From Burkholderiaceae bacterium (GTDB lineage Bacteria; Pseudomonadota; Gammaproteobacteria; Burkholderiales; Burkholderiaceae_C): a stretch of 48,412 nt of DNA. Numbering within the stretch: the first letter of the stretch is position 1; every line of letters begins with the position of its first letter. Position numbers and translations under genes: made by a program. The stretch spans positions 1 through 48,412 of the forward strand of contig JAITMV010000091.1 of assembly GCA_031277295.1 (NCBI GenBank), in the 5' to 3' direction. Of the stretch, positions 26,903 through 37,382 are shown piece after piece. Below the pieces are notes generated by a model. That model had not been told where the DNA came from and did not search any database. It saw only the letters and a program-made list of their open reading frames with translations.

Positions 26903-27520
26903 TCAGGGCGTGTGAAGCCATTTCTTCTGCGCCGCGAACACCGCGTTGGGATACTGCGACTTGCCGCGCGAGCCGTTGTAGCGACCCAATGCCATGAACT
27001 CGTTGCCGCCCTCCACGTCGAGATAGTGGCGCAAGATGACGCAGCCGAAGCGCAAATTGGTCTGCATGTGAAACAGCTTGGCCGGATCGCCATCACCGAT
27101 CAGCCGGCACCAAAACGGCATCACCTGCATGTAGCCACGCGCACCAGCCACAGAGACGGCAAACTTGCGGAACGCGCTCTCCACCTGAATCAAACCGAGC
27201 ACCAGCGAAGTCTCCAACCCGGCGCGCTTGCTTTCGTACCAAACTGTTTGTAAAAATTCAATGCGGTCTGTAAATACTTGTATGCGCGACTGAAGATGAT
27301 CGCTCATCGCCGACAGCCAGCGCAGATGAGCCAGCCGCGCCTCGGTCGAAGCAAACATCGGCACCGGCGGCGCGCTGTTGGCAACGGCCGCGCTCAAAGC
27401 GGTGCGCACGGAATCAGCGAGCGGCTCCTCGATCTGGCTGCCAGCGCGCGCGCCTGGTGGCACGAGCAAAAGCGCGCCCGGCAGCAGGGTCAAACTCCAA
27501 AGAACTTTTCTTCTGTGCAT
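26903..27520 (-). CDS. Lytic transglycosylase, SLT domain
   Basis: A 205-residue secreted enzyme that should cleave peptidoglycan glycan strands. It has a signal peptide (VLWSLTLLPGALLLVPPGARA) and the SLT signature: the catalytic Glu in LGLIQVESAFRK, then GARGYMQVMPFW and, near the end, ALGRYNGSRGKSQYPNAV. I start it at the ATG at 27520, which gives a normal signal peptide; an upstream in-frame start at 27583 would add 21 residues before it. It follows proS on the minus strand, an arrangement I associate with beta-proteobacteria. Confidence 0.88.
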   Translation of the reverse strand: MHRRKVLWSLTLLPGALLLVPPGARAGSQIEEPLADSVRTALSAAVANSAPPVPMFASTEARLAHLRWLSAMSDHLQSRIQVFTDRIEFLQTVWYESKRAGLETSLVLGLIQVESAFRKFAVSVAGARGYMQVMPFWCRLIGDGDPAKLFHMQTNLRFGCVILRHYLDVEGGNEFMALGRYNGSRGKSQYPNAVFAAQKKWLHTP

Positions 27521-27612
27521 CCCATCTCTCAAGAAAAAGAACGACCAACGGGAAGCCGCCACGCCCGCGGCACGAAGATGCATCCGTCATTTGTCATTCG
27601 CCGCGAGCGCGG

Positions 27613-29343
27613 TCATTTGTCATTTAACCTAGCCTTGACGAAAGCGGCGATCTCGCCTGCGGCAACCCTGGTCGCGGCGCTATCGCGGCGGTGCTGGTAT
27701 TCCAGTTGACCGTCCTTCAGGCTCTTGTCGCCGATGGTGACACGATGCGGTACGCCGATCAACTCCCAGTCGGCAAACATGACGCCGGGACGTTCGCCGC
27801 GGTCATCAACAATCACATCCACACCGGCCTGCCGCAACTCGTCATACAAAGTTTCAGCGGCGCTTTTCACCGCCTGGCTGCGCTCCATGCCGAGCGGGCA
27901 AATCACCACCGTGAAAGGCGCGATGGCGTCCGGCCAAATGATGCCGCGCTCGTCGTGGTTTTGCTCGATAGCCGCCGCGGGCAAACGCGTAATGCCGATG
28001 CCGTAGCAACCCATCTCGAACGGTTTGGGCTTGCCGTCCTCATCCAGAAAAGTCGCGTTCATCGGCACGCTGTACTTGGTGCCGAGATAAAACACATGGC
28101 CGATTTCAATGCCACGCTCGATAGCCAGAACCCCCTTGCCGTCAGGCGAACGATCACCCGCGACAACATTGCGAAGATCGGCCACCAAATCAGGCGCGGA
28201 CAGATCGCGCCCCCAATTGACACCGGTGAAGTGAAAGTCCTCCGCGTTCGCGCCGCACACCCAATCAGCCATCACCGCCACTTCGCGGTCGGCGATCACC
28301 GTAACCGCTTTCTTCAACCCGATTGGGCCGAGGTAGCCGGGCTGCGTGCCGAAATGTTCGACGATCTCCGCCGCGCTGGCGAAACGAAAACCCGCGTCCA
28401 ACCCCGGCACCTTGCCGGCTTTGACTTCGTTCAGATCATGGTCGCCGCGCAGCAGCAGCAGCCAGATCCGAAGCTGATCGGCATCACCCGTGGCCAACAC
28501 CAGCGACTTGACAGTTCGCTTCAAAGGCAGCCCAAGCAGCGCGGCGACGTCGGCGCAGGTGCTCTTGCCCGGCGTCGGCGTCTTGACCAACGGCTGTGCG
28601 GGTGCGGGAAGGGAGGCCGCTGGCGGCGCGCTCTCGGCCTTTTCCATGTTGGCGGCGTAGTCGCTGCCAGGGCAGTAGACAATGGCGTCCTCGCCGGTGG
28701 CGGCGATAACTTGAAACTCCTCGCTCAAGTCACCGCCGATGGCCCCCGAATCAGCCGCCACCGCACGGTAGCGCAAGCCGAAGCGGTCGAAAATGGCGCG
28801 GTACGCCTGCGACATGCGCTGGTAGCTTTGCTGCGCACCGGCAGCATCGCGATCGAAGCTATAGGCGTCTTTCATGATGAACTCGCGCCCACGCATCAGC
28901 CCGAAGCGCGGGCGCCGCTCGTCGCGGAACTTGGTTTGAATCTGGTACAGATTGCGCGGCAACTGGCGGTAGCTTTTGAACTCCTGCCGGGCAATGTCGG
29001 TCACCGCCTCCTCACTGGTCGGCTGCACGACAAAACCACGCTCATGTCGATCCTTGAGACGCAGCAACTCCGGCCCCATCTTGCCGAAACGCCCGCTCTC
29101 CTGCCACAACTCGGCAGGCTGCACCACCGGCATCACGCACTCGATGGCGCCAGCGCGGTTCATCTCCTCGCGCACGATGGCCTCGACCTTGCGGATCACC
29201 CGCAGCCCCATCGGCAGATAAGTGTAAATGCCGGCCGACAGGCGCTTGATCATGCCAGCGCGCAGCATCAGCCGATGGCTGACGATTTCGGCGTCGGCTG
29301 GCGCTTCTTTCAGGGTGGAAATAAGGAATTGGGAAGCTCTCAT
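27613..29343 (-). CDS. proS: Prolyl-tRNA synthetase
   Basis: This 576-residue class II synthetase charges tRNA-Pro and is the bacterial long form with the YbaK-like editing insertion (about residues 225-400, which includes GCTACCGGTGATGC-encoded VLATGDA). Class II motifs are visible: [20 protein letters not shown] near 30, [21 protein letters not shown] in parts near 140, and [17 protein letters not shown] near 440. The anticodon-binding domain follows. It is divergent from rppH across 107 bases. A tRNA-Pro gene lies 5.5 kb away. Confidence 0.96.
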   Translation of the reverse strand: MRASQFLISTLKEAPADAEIVSHRLMLRAGMIKRLSAGIYTYLPMGLRVIRKVEAIVREEMNRAGAIECVMPVVQPAELWQESGRFGKMGPELLRLKDRHERGFVVQPTSEEAVTDIARQEFKSYRQLPRNLYQIQTKFRDERRPRFGLMRGREFIMKDAYSFDRDAAGAQQSYQRMSQAYRAIFDRFGLRYRAVAADSGAIGGDLSEEFQVIAATGEDAIVYCPGSDYAANMEKAESAPPAASLPAPAQPLVKTPTPGKSTCADVAALLGLPLKRTVKSLVLATGDADQLRIWLLLLRGDHDLNEVKAGKVPGLDAGFRFASAAEIVEHFGTQPGYLGPIGLKKAVTVIADREVAVMADWVCGANAEDFHFTGVNWGRDLSAPDLVADLRNVVAGDRSPDGKGVLAIERGIEIGHVFYLGTKYSVPMNATFLDEDGKPKPFEMGCYGIGITRLPAAAIEQNHDERGIIWPDAIAPFTVVICPLGMERSQAVKSAAETLYDELRQAGVDVIVDDRGERPGVMFADWELIGVPHRVTIGDKSLKDGQLEYQHRRDSAATRVAAGEIAAFVKARLNDK

Positions 29344-29450
29344 GAGATAGCGGCAAAGTTCGCGCCATCGCGGTGATGGCGCACCCGTTCAGTCGGCCAT
29401 TGGGCCACGGTGCATAATGGACACAACGTTTCAAAATTTGGAGTTTGATT

Positions 29451-30074
29451 ATGCTTGACCGGGAAGGTTTTCGCCCGAATATCGGCATCATCTTGCTCAA
29501 CCAGAAAAATCAGGTGTTCTGGGGCAAGCGTATACGCACCCATTCCTGGCAGTTTCCGCAAGGCGGCATCGACCGGGGCGAGTCGCCCGAGCAGGCCATG
29601 TACCGCGAACTGCACGAGGAAGTCGGCCTACAGCCGGAGCACGTGCGCATCGTGGCCCGAACCCGCGACTGGTTGCGCTATGAGGTGCCAGACCGGTTCA
29701 TCCGTCGCGACTCGCGCGGCCACTACAAAGGCCAAAAGCAAATCTGGTACCTGCTGCAATTGCTGGCCCAGGACTGCGCGCTGAACCTGCGCGCCACCAG
29801 CCGTCCCGAATTCGACGCTTGGCGCTGGAACGACTACTGGGTACCACTCGACGTCGTGGTCGAATTCAAGCGCGACGTATACGAAATGGCCTTGACCGAG
29901 TTGGCGCGCTTTTTGCCGCGTCCCGATCACCGCAATCGCTATCTGCGCGTCAGCATGCGCCAGCAGCGCGGCCAGGATCAAATGCCACTGATTCACACAC
30001 GGGAAGCTCGCCAGCCCGCGCCGCATGAATTGGCGCCTGTTGCCGCCCTGAAAACCGTGCTGCAACAGCCATGA
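29451..30074 (+). CDS. rppH: RNA pyrophosphohydrolase
   Basis: The 207-residue Nudix enzyme removes pyrophosphate from 5'-triphosphate RNA and so starts mRNA decay. The Nudix box runs from Gly38 to Leu60 ([20 protein letters not shown] and VGL). [20 protein letters not shown] and [11 protein letters not shown] are also typical of RppH. The ATG at 29451 has GGAG seven bases before it; an upstream TTG is less likely. The C-terminal tail is longer than in E. coli (about 176 residues), as seen in beta-proteobacteria. It is coupled to the next gene by ATGA. Confidence 0.95.
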   Translation: MLDREGFRPNIGIILLNQKNQVFWGKRIRTHSWQFPQGGIDRGESPEQAMYRELHEEVGLQPEHVRIVARTRDWLRYEVPDRFIRRDSRGHYKGQKQIWYLLQLLAQDCALNLRATSRPEFDAWRWNDYWVPLDVVVEFKRDVYEMALTELARFLPRPDHRNRYLRVSMRQQRGQDQMPLIHTREARQPAPHELAPVAALKTVLQQP

Positions 30075-30622
30075 AACCGCCCCCGCGCCGCCGCAAGTCT
30101 TTTGGTAAACAGGACCTGCTGGCGGCGGCACTGCTCTTGGCCGCTCCGGTCATGGCGCAACAGTACGCGAGCGACGAGCTATCGGACTGGCGCGAGGACA
30201 CGATCCCGCCGCCGCCCGCCTACACCACCCGGCCGGGGCAGCTCATCGACATCGACATGCCCCCCATCTCCAGCGTAAAAATGGGCATCGATCCGGCCAC
30301 CATCACCGTCAACCCGGCCACCGGCATCGTGCGCTACGTGGTGGTAGCGCGCGGGACATCAGCAGTCAATGCCGCTTACGAAGGCATCCGCTGCTCCACC
30401 GCCGAGTATCGCGTCTATGCCCGCCGAACCGAAGACAACCCCTGGTCGCCCAGCACCGAAACCGAATGGAAGCCGATGCGCGGTCAATCCGGCGTCATAG
30501 TGACCCACCCGTACCAACTGGCAAAAGGCGGTCTGTGCTTCGGCACCGCCGTGCGTCACAACGTCGATGACATGGTGCGCGAACTGCGCAGCGGCAACCA
30601 GTCCCTCTACCTCGGACGCTGA
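30071..30622 (+). CDS. CNP1-like family protein, exported
   Basis: A 183-residue protein with an N-terminal basic and hydrophobic segment ([15 protein letters not shown]) that looks like a signal peptide. The mature part contains [52 protein letters not shown] and [11 protein letters not shown], the pattern I know as the CNP1-like family, first named from a cryptic neisserial protein. Two cysteines may pair. Its function is unknown. Its start overlaps the rppH stop (ATGA), so the two are translated together. Confidence 0.8.
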   Translation: MKPPPRRRKSFGKQDLLAAALLLAAPVMAQQYASDELSDWREDTIPPPPAYTTRPGQLIDIDMPPISSVKMGIDPATITVNPATGIVRYVVVARGTSAVNAAYEGIRCSTAEYRVYARRTEDNPWSPSTETEWKPMRGQSGVIVTHPYQLAKGGLCFGTAVRHNVDDMVRELRSGNQSLYLGR

Positions 30623-30650
30623 GTCGCTCGGCACGCGCCAAATAGCCCCC

Positions 30651-31831
30651 TCAGCGCGCCAACACCAAGTTATCGCGATGAATCATTTCCGCCCCGGCGC
30701 TGTAGCCCAGCAGCGCCTCGATCTCGCTTGAGGACTTGCGGCACAGCAGCCGCGCTTCGGCGCTGGAATAGTTGGCCAAGCCGCGTCCCACCTCAGCGCC
30801 GGCCGCATCATGAATGGCAATCACGTCGCCGCGCGAAAACTCACCTTCAACCTGCGTCACGCCTATCGGCAACAGGCTTTTGCCCTCTTGCCGCAGCTTG
30901 GCGGCGGCGCCGTCATCCACCACCAGCGCGCCGCGCAGTTGCAGATGATCCATGATCCACTGCTTGCGCGCCTGCGTCTTTTGCGTCGGCGCAACCAGCA
31001 GCGTACCGATACGCTCGCCAACGGCCAGGCGCAGCAAGGCATCAGGCTCACGCCCCCAGGCGATAACGGTGGACGCGCCCGAACCCGCCGCGCGGCGCGC
31101 CGCCAGAATCTTGGTCAACATACCGCCCTTGCCGATACTGGAGCCGGCGCCGCCGGCCATGCGCTCCAGCGCCGGATCGCCGGCGCGCGCCTCATGCACA
31201 AACTCCGCCGCCGGATCGCTGCGCGGATCAGCGGTGTACAGACCCTTCTGATCGGTCAGGATAACCAGCAGATCGGCCTCGATCAGATTGGCGACCAGCG
31301 CGCCCAGCGTGTCGTTGTCGCCAACCTTGATCTCGTCGGTGACGACAGTATCGTTTTCATTGATGACCGGCAGCACCTGATGCTGCAACAGAGTCAGCAA
31401 GGTGGAACGTGCGTTGAGATAACGCTCGCGGTCCGACAGATCGGCGTGAGTCAGCAGCACCTGTGCGCTGCGCAGGCCATGCTGGCGCAACTGAGTCTCG
31501 TACATCTGCGCCAGCCCCATCTGGCCGACGGCGGCAGCGGCCTGCAATTCGCTGACCTCGCTTGGTCGCCTGGCCCAGCCGAGCCGCTTCATGCCCTCGG
31601 CAATCGCGCCGCTGGACACCATGATGATTTCGCGCCGCCCTGCCCCGAGCGCCGCGTCGCCGTGCGCCAGCAAAGCCAACTGGCGGCACCAGCCGCTGAT
31701 GGCCGCCTCGTCCAGCCCACGCCCTTCATTAGTGACCAGGCTGGAGCCGACCTTGACGACGATTCGACGCGCCTGGCGCAAAACTTCGGAGACGTTGTTT
31801 TCCATGATGTTGGCTTGATCTACTACGGGCA

Positions 31832-31832
<1 letters not shown>
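30651..31832 (-). CDS. proB: Glutamate 5-kinase
   Basis: This 393-residue enzyme phosphorylates glutamate in the first step of proline synthesis. The amino acid kinase domain shows [69 protein letters not shown] and [18 protein letters not shown]-terminal PUA domain follows ([19 protein letters not shown]). The start at 31832 overlaps the obg stop (TAATG), which suggests coupling; an ATG at 31805 is the alternative. It is the last gene of the block that begins with rplU. Confidence 0.95.
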
Positions 31833-32978
<1,146 letters not shown>

Positions 32979-32997
32979 GATGAGTTTACGCGCGCCC

Positions 32998-33029
32998 AAA
33001 AACAACGAAGCCCCGCGTTAGCGCGGGGC
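32998..33029 (-). terminator. Hairpin terminator or attenuator after rpmA
   Basis: GCCCCGCG (33010-33017) pairs with CGCGGGGC (33022-33029) around a 4-base loop. On the minus strand it follows the rpmA stop by about 29 bases and is followed by TTCGTTGTTTTT, a broken T tract. Confidence 0.6.
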
Positions 33030-33058
33030 CTTGTCCAAACGGCGCGCGCCGTGCCGGA

Positions 33059-33322
33059 TCAAGTCGACAGCGGGCTGACCTCGACCATTTGCTTGTTCAA
33101 CGCCCCCTTGGTGGCGAACGACACTTGGCCATCAGTCAGAGCGAACAGCGTATGGTCCTTGCCCACGCCGACATTGGCTCCGGCATGGAACCGGGTGCCG
33201 CGCTGACGCACGATGATGGCGCCAGCGCTGACAGTCTGGCCACCGAACACCTTGACGCCCAGCATCTTGGGCTTGGAATCGCGGCCATTGCGAGTGGAGC
33301 CGCCGCCTTTTTTCTGTGCCAT
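33059..33322 (-). CDS. rpmA: 50S ribosomal protein L27
   Basis: An 87-residue L27, with [20 protein letters not shown] at the N-terminus and [20 protein letters not shown] in the middle, the usual family blocks. L27 reaches the peptidyl transferase centre. It follows rplU by 13 bases on the minus strand. Confidence 0.97.
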   Translation of the reverse strand: MAQKKGGGSTRNGRDSKPKMLGVKVFGGQTVSAGAIIVRQRGTRFHAGANVGVGKDHTLFALTDGQVSFATKGALNKQMVEVSPLST

Positions 33323-33335
33323 GGTTGCTTACTCC

Positions 33336-33656
33336 TTAGTTGCCGGCGCGGATGGCGCCAATTTCCAGTTCGGTATAGCCTTGGCGATGGCCTTGGCGCT
33401 TCTGGTAGTGCTTGCGACGACGCATCTTGAAGATACGCACCTTGTCGTGCTTGCCGTGGCTGACCACCTTGGCAACCACCGTGGCGCCGGAAACCAAAGG
33501 CTCGCCAATCAAGATTTGCCCGCCGCCGTCGCCGACAGCCAGCACCTGATCGATGGTGATTTCCTGGCCCACGTCCGCAGCAATCTGTTCTATCTTGATC
33601 TTTTCGCCTTCGGCAACGCGATACTGCTTGCCGCCGGTTTTTATGACCGCGTACAT
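33336..33656 (-). CDS. rplU: 50S ribosomal protein L21
   Basis: A 106-residue L21: [20 protein letters not shown] at the start, then [20 protein letters not shown] and [24 protein letters not shown] precedes the ATG at 33656; the longer frame to 33689 runs into a palindromic repeat and is rejected. The leader of this gene contains repeat copy 4. Confidence 0.97.
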   Translation of the reverse strand: MYAVIKTGGKQYRVAEGEKIKIEQIAADVGQEITIDQVLAVGDGGGQILIGEPLVSGATVVAKVVSHGKHDKVRIFKMRRRKHYQKRQGHRQGYTELEIGAIRAGN

Positions 33657-33679
33657 GTGAACCTCTTTTCCAGTGAAAC

Positions 33680-33756
33680 CTGAATCCATGATTTGAAGAG
33701 GAAAACGCGCATCACCTTGCGGGTGGGGCCTTTCCTTCTTGAGGTCATGGATTCAG
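33680..33756. repeat. 77-bp palindromic repeat, copy 4, in the rplU leader
   Basis: It begins CTGAATCCATGATTTGAAG and ends CTTGAGGTCATGGATTCAG. Compared with the other copies, CCGTGA has become CCATGA and the right arm has changed to match (TCATGG), which keeps pairing. It ends 23 bases before the rplU start. Confidence 0.8.
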
Positions 33757-33792
33757 ATGAAAATTTCCCCGACGAATTTCGGGAAACTTTGA

Positions 33793-33801
33793 ATTGTAGC
33801 A
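33793..33801 (-). promoter_or_regulatory. Possible extended -10 promoter for rplU
   Basis: The minus strand reads TGCTACAAT, an extended -10 box, about 137 bases before the rplU start; no good -35 box is visible. It would place repeat copy 4 inside the leader RNA. Confidence 0.4.
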
Positions 33802-33841
33802 AATCGGCGCCGCAACAAGCACACGCCAATCGCGCGAAATC

Positions 33842-33847
33842 TATAAT
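33842..33847 (+). promoter_or_regulatory. Possible -10 box for ispB
   Basis: A perfect TATAAT lies 31 bases before the ispB start. I see no matching -35 hexamer. Confidence 0.4.
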
Positions 33848-33877
33848 GACCGCCGCGCCGCCCGCGTCGTTTCTCCC

Positions 33878-34861
33878 ATGCCTTCTTCCCCCGTCCCTAC
33901 CAGCCACACCCTATCGCTTGCCGCCGCGGACATGCGCGAAGTCGATGCGCTGATCGCGCGCCGCCTGTCCTCGGCGGTACCGCTGGTGGGACAAGTAGCG
34001 CGCTACATCATTTCCGCTGGCGGCAAACGGCTGCGGCCGGTGCTGCTGCTGCTGACCTGCGGCGCGCTGGGCTGCCGCAGCCCGCACCGCTTCAACCTTG
34101 CGGCGGTGGTGGAGTTCATCCACACCGCCACGCTGCTGCACGACGACGTGGTGGACGAGTCCACACTACGCCGGGGTCGCGCCACCGCCAACGAGGCATT
34201 CGGCAATCCCGCCAGCGTGCTGGTGGGTGATTTTCTGTATTCGCGCGCTTTTCAAATGATGGTGGAAACCGGCAGTATGCGCGTCATGGAAATTTTGGCC
34301 GAAGCCACCAACGTCATTGCCGAAGGCGAAGTGCTGCAACTGATGAACATGCACGATGCCTCGCTCGACGAGGCGTCGTACCTGCGCGTCATCCGCTCCA
34401 AAACCGCCAAGTTGTTCGAGGCCAGTTGTCGGCTGGCCGCCGTGCTGGCAGGCGCGACACCCGAGACCGAACAAGCCTGCGCCGAATACGGCCAGTCACT
34501 CGGCACTGCTTTTCAAGTCATCGACGACGTGCTGGATTACGACGGCGACACGGACGAAATGGGCAAGAACCTAGGCGACGACCTGCGCGAAGGCAAAACC
34601 ACGCTGCCTTTGATTCTGGCCATGCAAAATGCCGGCGTCGGCGACGCGGCCACGATACGGCAAGCCATCGAAACTGGCAACGTCACCGACCTGTCGGCCA
34701 TCGCGCGGATCGTGCGCGACTCTGGCGCGTTGGAAGGCACCCGCGCAGCAGCCGGTGCGCAAGCACAACGCGCCATCGACGCCGCGCGCCAACTGCCGGT
34801 CAATGATTACTCGGGGAGTTTGGTAGAATTAGCGGCTCAGTTGCTACAGCGGCGCTCGTAG
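33878..34861 (+). CDS. ispB: Octaprenyl diphosphate synthase (polyprenyl synthetase)
   Basis: The 327-residue trans-prenyltransferase makes the long side chain of ubiquinone. The first Asp-rich motif is LLHDDVVDES (Asp89, Asp90, Asp93), the second is VIDDVLDYDGD near 210, and GGKRLRPVLLLLTC precedes them. It is divergent from rplU, as in many proteobacteria. The chain length is inferred from the context and family, not from the motif. Confidence 0.92.
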   Translation: MPSSPVPTSHTLSLAAADMREVDALIARRLSSAVPLVGQVARYIISAGGKRLRPVLLLLTCGALGCRSPHRFNLAAVVEFIHTATLLHDDVVDESTLRRGRATANEAFGNPASVLVGDFLYSRAFQMMVETGSMRVMEILAEATNVIAEGEVLQLMNMHDASLDEASYLRVIRSKTAKLFEASCRLAAVLAGATPETEQACAEYGQSLGTAFQVIDDVLDYDGDTDEMGKNLGDDLREGKTTLPLILAMQNAGVGDAATIRQAIETGNVTDLSAIARIVRDSGALEGTRAAAGAQAQRAIDAARQLPVNDYSGSLVELAAQLLQRRS

Positions 34862-34889
34862 GTCGGCATGGCGGGCCTGCGGACTCCAT

Positions 34890-34966
34890 CGGGGTGTAGC
34901 TTAGCCTGGTAGAGCGCTACGTTCGGGACGTAGAGGCCGGAGGTTCGAATCCTCTCACCCCGACCA
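34890..34966 (+). tRNA. tRNA-Pro (anticodon CGG)
   Basis: A 77-base cloverleaf: acceptor CGGGGTG pairs with CACCCCG, the anticodon stem CTACG/CGTAG holds the loop TTCGGGA (anticodon CGG, G37 as usual for tRNA-Pro), GGTTCGAATCC is the T arm, and ACCA is encoded at the 3' end. Confidence 0.96.
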
Positions 34967-35567
34967 CGACACCCATCGCCCACATCGGCATGAAGAACCT
35001 GCCGATCTTCCCACGAGCCAAGAAGCCGAGTCGTCATCAGGCGACGGGCCTTCGGCTGTCTGCGCGCCTTGAAACGGCATAGATCGGGCGTTCGGGCCGA
35101 ATACGGGAACAGGGCCACCCAAGACGGCGACACCGGCGCAGCCTATCCATCGACATGCAAAAATCCGATGGCTTCGCAACCCTTTCGCAACCCGTTTGTC
35201 TCAGCACACACCAACGTGTACCCAGTTCGACGCAAGCACATGACCGTGTCGAAGTGTTTATGCACGTCGTATCGGCGCCGCCGCCCGGCAACATGACCAG
35301 GGCGCAAACCCTCACCCGTTTCGACCGTGATAGCGCAAGCACAACGCGGCTCACCAGCACGCCGCCGCGCTAAAATGCGCGCGTAACTTTGTGAACAGCG
35401 GTATACGTCGCATGTTTTGAAAGTGCGCATGAGCTAAGCAACTGTCCAGCACCGGCCTTCTTAGCCGAGGGCACTACGGCTTAGCGCCCGACCACAGGGC
35501 GGGGTTTCAAACCAAAATCAGTTTACGATGAAGCTTGGCTTGCTGTTCAACAAAGGCAAGCCGCATA
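34967..35567. other. Gene-free gap between tRNA-Pro and the accessory operon
   Basis: About 600 bases with no gene I can support. No repeat of the tRNA 3' end and no integrase remnant were seen by eye. A TAAAAT-type -10 box (GCTAAAATGCGCGC) lies near 35371. Confidence 0.5.
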
Positions 35568-37382
35568 ATGGCCTCGGCTATGAGATACGGTTTTCAGGAG
35601 CAAGGTCAGGGCTTGCTGCGCGCGGCGCTTTGGGTCGCGCACATGTGGCGCATACTGATGCGGATGATTGCGGGCGCGGTGCTGCTGCATTTCGTGCTTT
35701 TCGTCGTGTCGCAGGTGACGTTGCTGCTGGCTTTGCTGCTGCCCTGGAACATTCTGGCAAGCCTGACGACGGATCGGCTTCCTTGGCGCGTCGCGTGGCT
35801 TTTCGATGGTTATGGCCCCGCAACTGCGGTGCCGATTTTAATGGCGCTGGTTGTGGGTTGTTTCGTAGCGCACCTGCTTGCGGAAGCGGGCAACGCCCGG
35901 CTGGTGCGGCAAGCCTCGCGCTGGATTGTTGATCGGCATGACAAGACTGGTCTTTCGGACGCCCTGCGCGGCCAAGCGGCGCCTTTTCTCGGGCGCTTGC
36001 TGCGGTTGTTTTCCGTGTGTGGGTGGCTACTGCTGGCCGCCATAATAATGGCCTTGCTCTATCCGGCATTGTTCGCGGCGCTGCTCGTTTATATCGTGGT
36101 GGGCGCGTTGGTTATCTTGACGCTGCGGCCCGGCAAGCGATGGGGCACGGCCATTTCGGCCGATCTGCGCGGTAAGGCATGGTGGGGCGTCGGTTTCATC
36201 TGGCTAGTCGGCTGTGTGATCTACCACGCCTGGCATGGCGCCTTGCCGCATTTTTGGGCGCTGTTCCCAAGTCTGTTGCTGGGGCGGCAGATTCTGGTGT
36301 TTCTCACCGCAGTGCAAACTAATGTGACGTTTTTACTGGGGCGGGCTGAACGGGTGGAGGCGCTATTTCTTCCCGATGCGCCGCTTGCTCCGCCGCAGCG
36401 CCAGAGTGACGGCTTTGCCGGGCTGGCACAACGTGACAGACGCGCTGCTTGGCTGCCGGGGTTGCTGGCCGCTTATGGGGCCGGCGATTTCGAGGTACGC
36501 GAGCAAGCGACGCGGTGGGAGACGAACGGCAGGGTGCTCTGCCTTCTGGTGGATGCGCCAGGCTCGCAGCAGGATCGCGCGCTTCTGATCCGGGTGTTCC
36601 ACAAAAACATCCGCGAGCTTGGGCGCCATGAGCGCAATATCCTGGTTCATGCGGGTCGGCATTGGCCGGTACCTGAATTTCTTGGCGAAAGCGAATTGCG
36701 AGAAGGCCATCTGGCTCTTGTTTTCGAATGGGCCAAAGGACAAGACTGGCTGACTCGTCAAGAGATCAACCGGCAGGTGCAGTTGGAAGTGCGCAAAAGC
36801 CTGCTCGCTTGCGAAGTTCCGGCTGAATTGGTGGATCGCTATAAGCGCGGAAATATCCAGCTTGGGCAGCACTTGGCCCGGATCGACTGGGTGCTCTTAC
36901 GACAAATGGCGCTCACACCGGAGCTTGCCGCGACATGCGATAGGCTGCGCGGAAACTGGTCAGCGCTGCTGCGTTGGCTGGACCAACAGCCATTCCAGGT
37001 GTTGCTGGACAAGTTGGTGTGGCGGCTGATGGCGCGGGGTAAGGACGGTGCGTTTGTGGTCAGTAATTGGGCGAATTGGCGCCTCGAACCGCTTGGAATC
37101 GATTGGCCTTTGGGGTGGACCAAGCAAGAACTGGAACAAATGTTGGCGCAAGCGGCGCTAAGCCGCCCGGCTTTGCTTTCGGTGGCGGCGGATGACGTCT
37201 GTCTCGTCGCGCGTCTGGAGGAATTGAGAAAACTCAATGCCGATGGAAATTACACGGCGGTATTCGGCGTGCTCGGCGCACTGGAAACGCAATTGACCCA
37301 TTGCGTGAACACCCCAGAGTCCGGGCAGCTCCAGGTGCGAGAATCCGATTTTTTCGCAATCCAGAAAATGGATATCGCATGA
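35568..37382 (+). CDS. Polytopic membrane protein with C-terminal kinase-like domain
   Basis: This 604-residue protein has at least four hydrophobic regions, enough for about six helices (residues about 33-62, 85-106, 144-186 and 205-250), then a soluble C-terminal half. That half looks like a degenerate APH-type kinase: LLIRVFHKN (possible ATP Lys), GRHERNILVHAG (possible helix-C Glu) and the hinge-like LALVFEWAKGQDW. Where HGDxxxxN and DFG would be expected it reads WANWRLEPLGIDWPLGW, so it may be a pseudokinase. I start it at the ATG at 35568, after AAAGGCAAG; the frame extends to 35535. Its stop overlaps the start of the CapA fusion (ATGA). The fold assignment is an inference from motif order only. 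Confidence 0.65.
   Translation: MASAMRYGFQEQGQGLLRAALWVAHMWRILMRMIAGAVLLHFVLFVVSQVTLLLALLLPWNILASLTTDRLPWRVAWLFDGYGPATAVPILMALVVGCFVAHLLAEAGNARLVRQASRWIVDRHDKTGLSDALRGQAAPFLGRLLRLFSVCGWLLLAAIIMALLYPALFAALLVYIVVGALVILTLRPGKRWGTAISADLRGKAWWGVGFIWLVGCVIYHAWHGALPHFWALFPSLLLGRQILVFLTAVQTNVTFLLGRAERVEALFLPDAPLAPPQRQSDGFAGLAQRDRRAAWLPGLLAAYGAGDFEVREQATRWETNGRVLCLLVDAPGSQQDRALLIRVFHKNIRELGRHERNILVHAGRHWPVPEFLGESELREGHLALVFEWAKGQDWLTRQEINRQVQLEVRKSLLACEVPAELVDRYKRGNIQLGQHLARIDWVLLRQMALTPELAATCDRLRGNWSALLRWLDQQPFQVLLDKLVWRLMARGKDGAFVVSNWANWRLEPLGIDWPLGWTKQELEQMLAQAALSRPALLSVAADDVCLVARLEELRKLNADGNYTAVFGVLGALETQLTHCVNTPESGQLQVRESDFFAIQKMDIA

Noticed and set aside
26846-27624. GTCATTT-type short repeats near 26.85 and 27.6 kb
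   Set aside because: Two similar 40-base stretches exist, but they are short and degenerate; they look like traces of common GTCATT palindromes and I could not define ends.
27691-29376. 561-residue plus-strand open frame
   Set aside because: Antisense of proS, which has all class II motifs on the other strand.
33657-33689. Longer start for L21
   Set aside because: It reads into a palindromic repeat; [14 protein letters not shown] is the family N-terminus and has a ribosome site.
35037-35373. Small open frames on both strands after tRNA-Pro
   Set aside because: No ribosome site, no family pattern and Arg/Cys-rich composition typical of chance frames.
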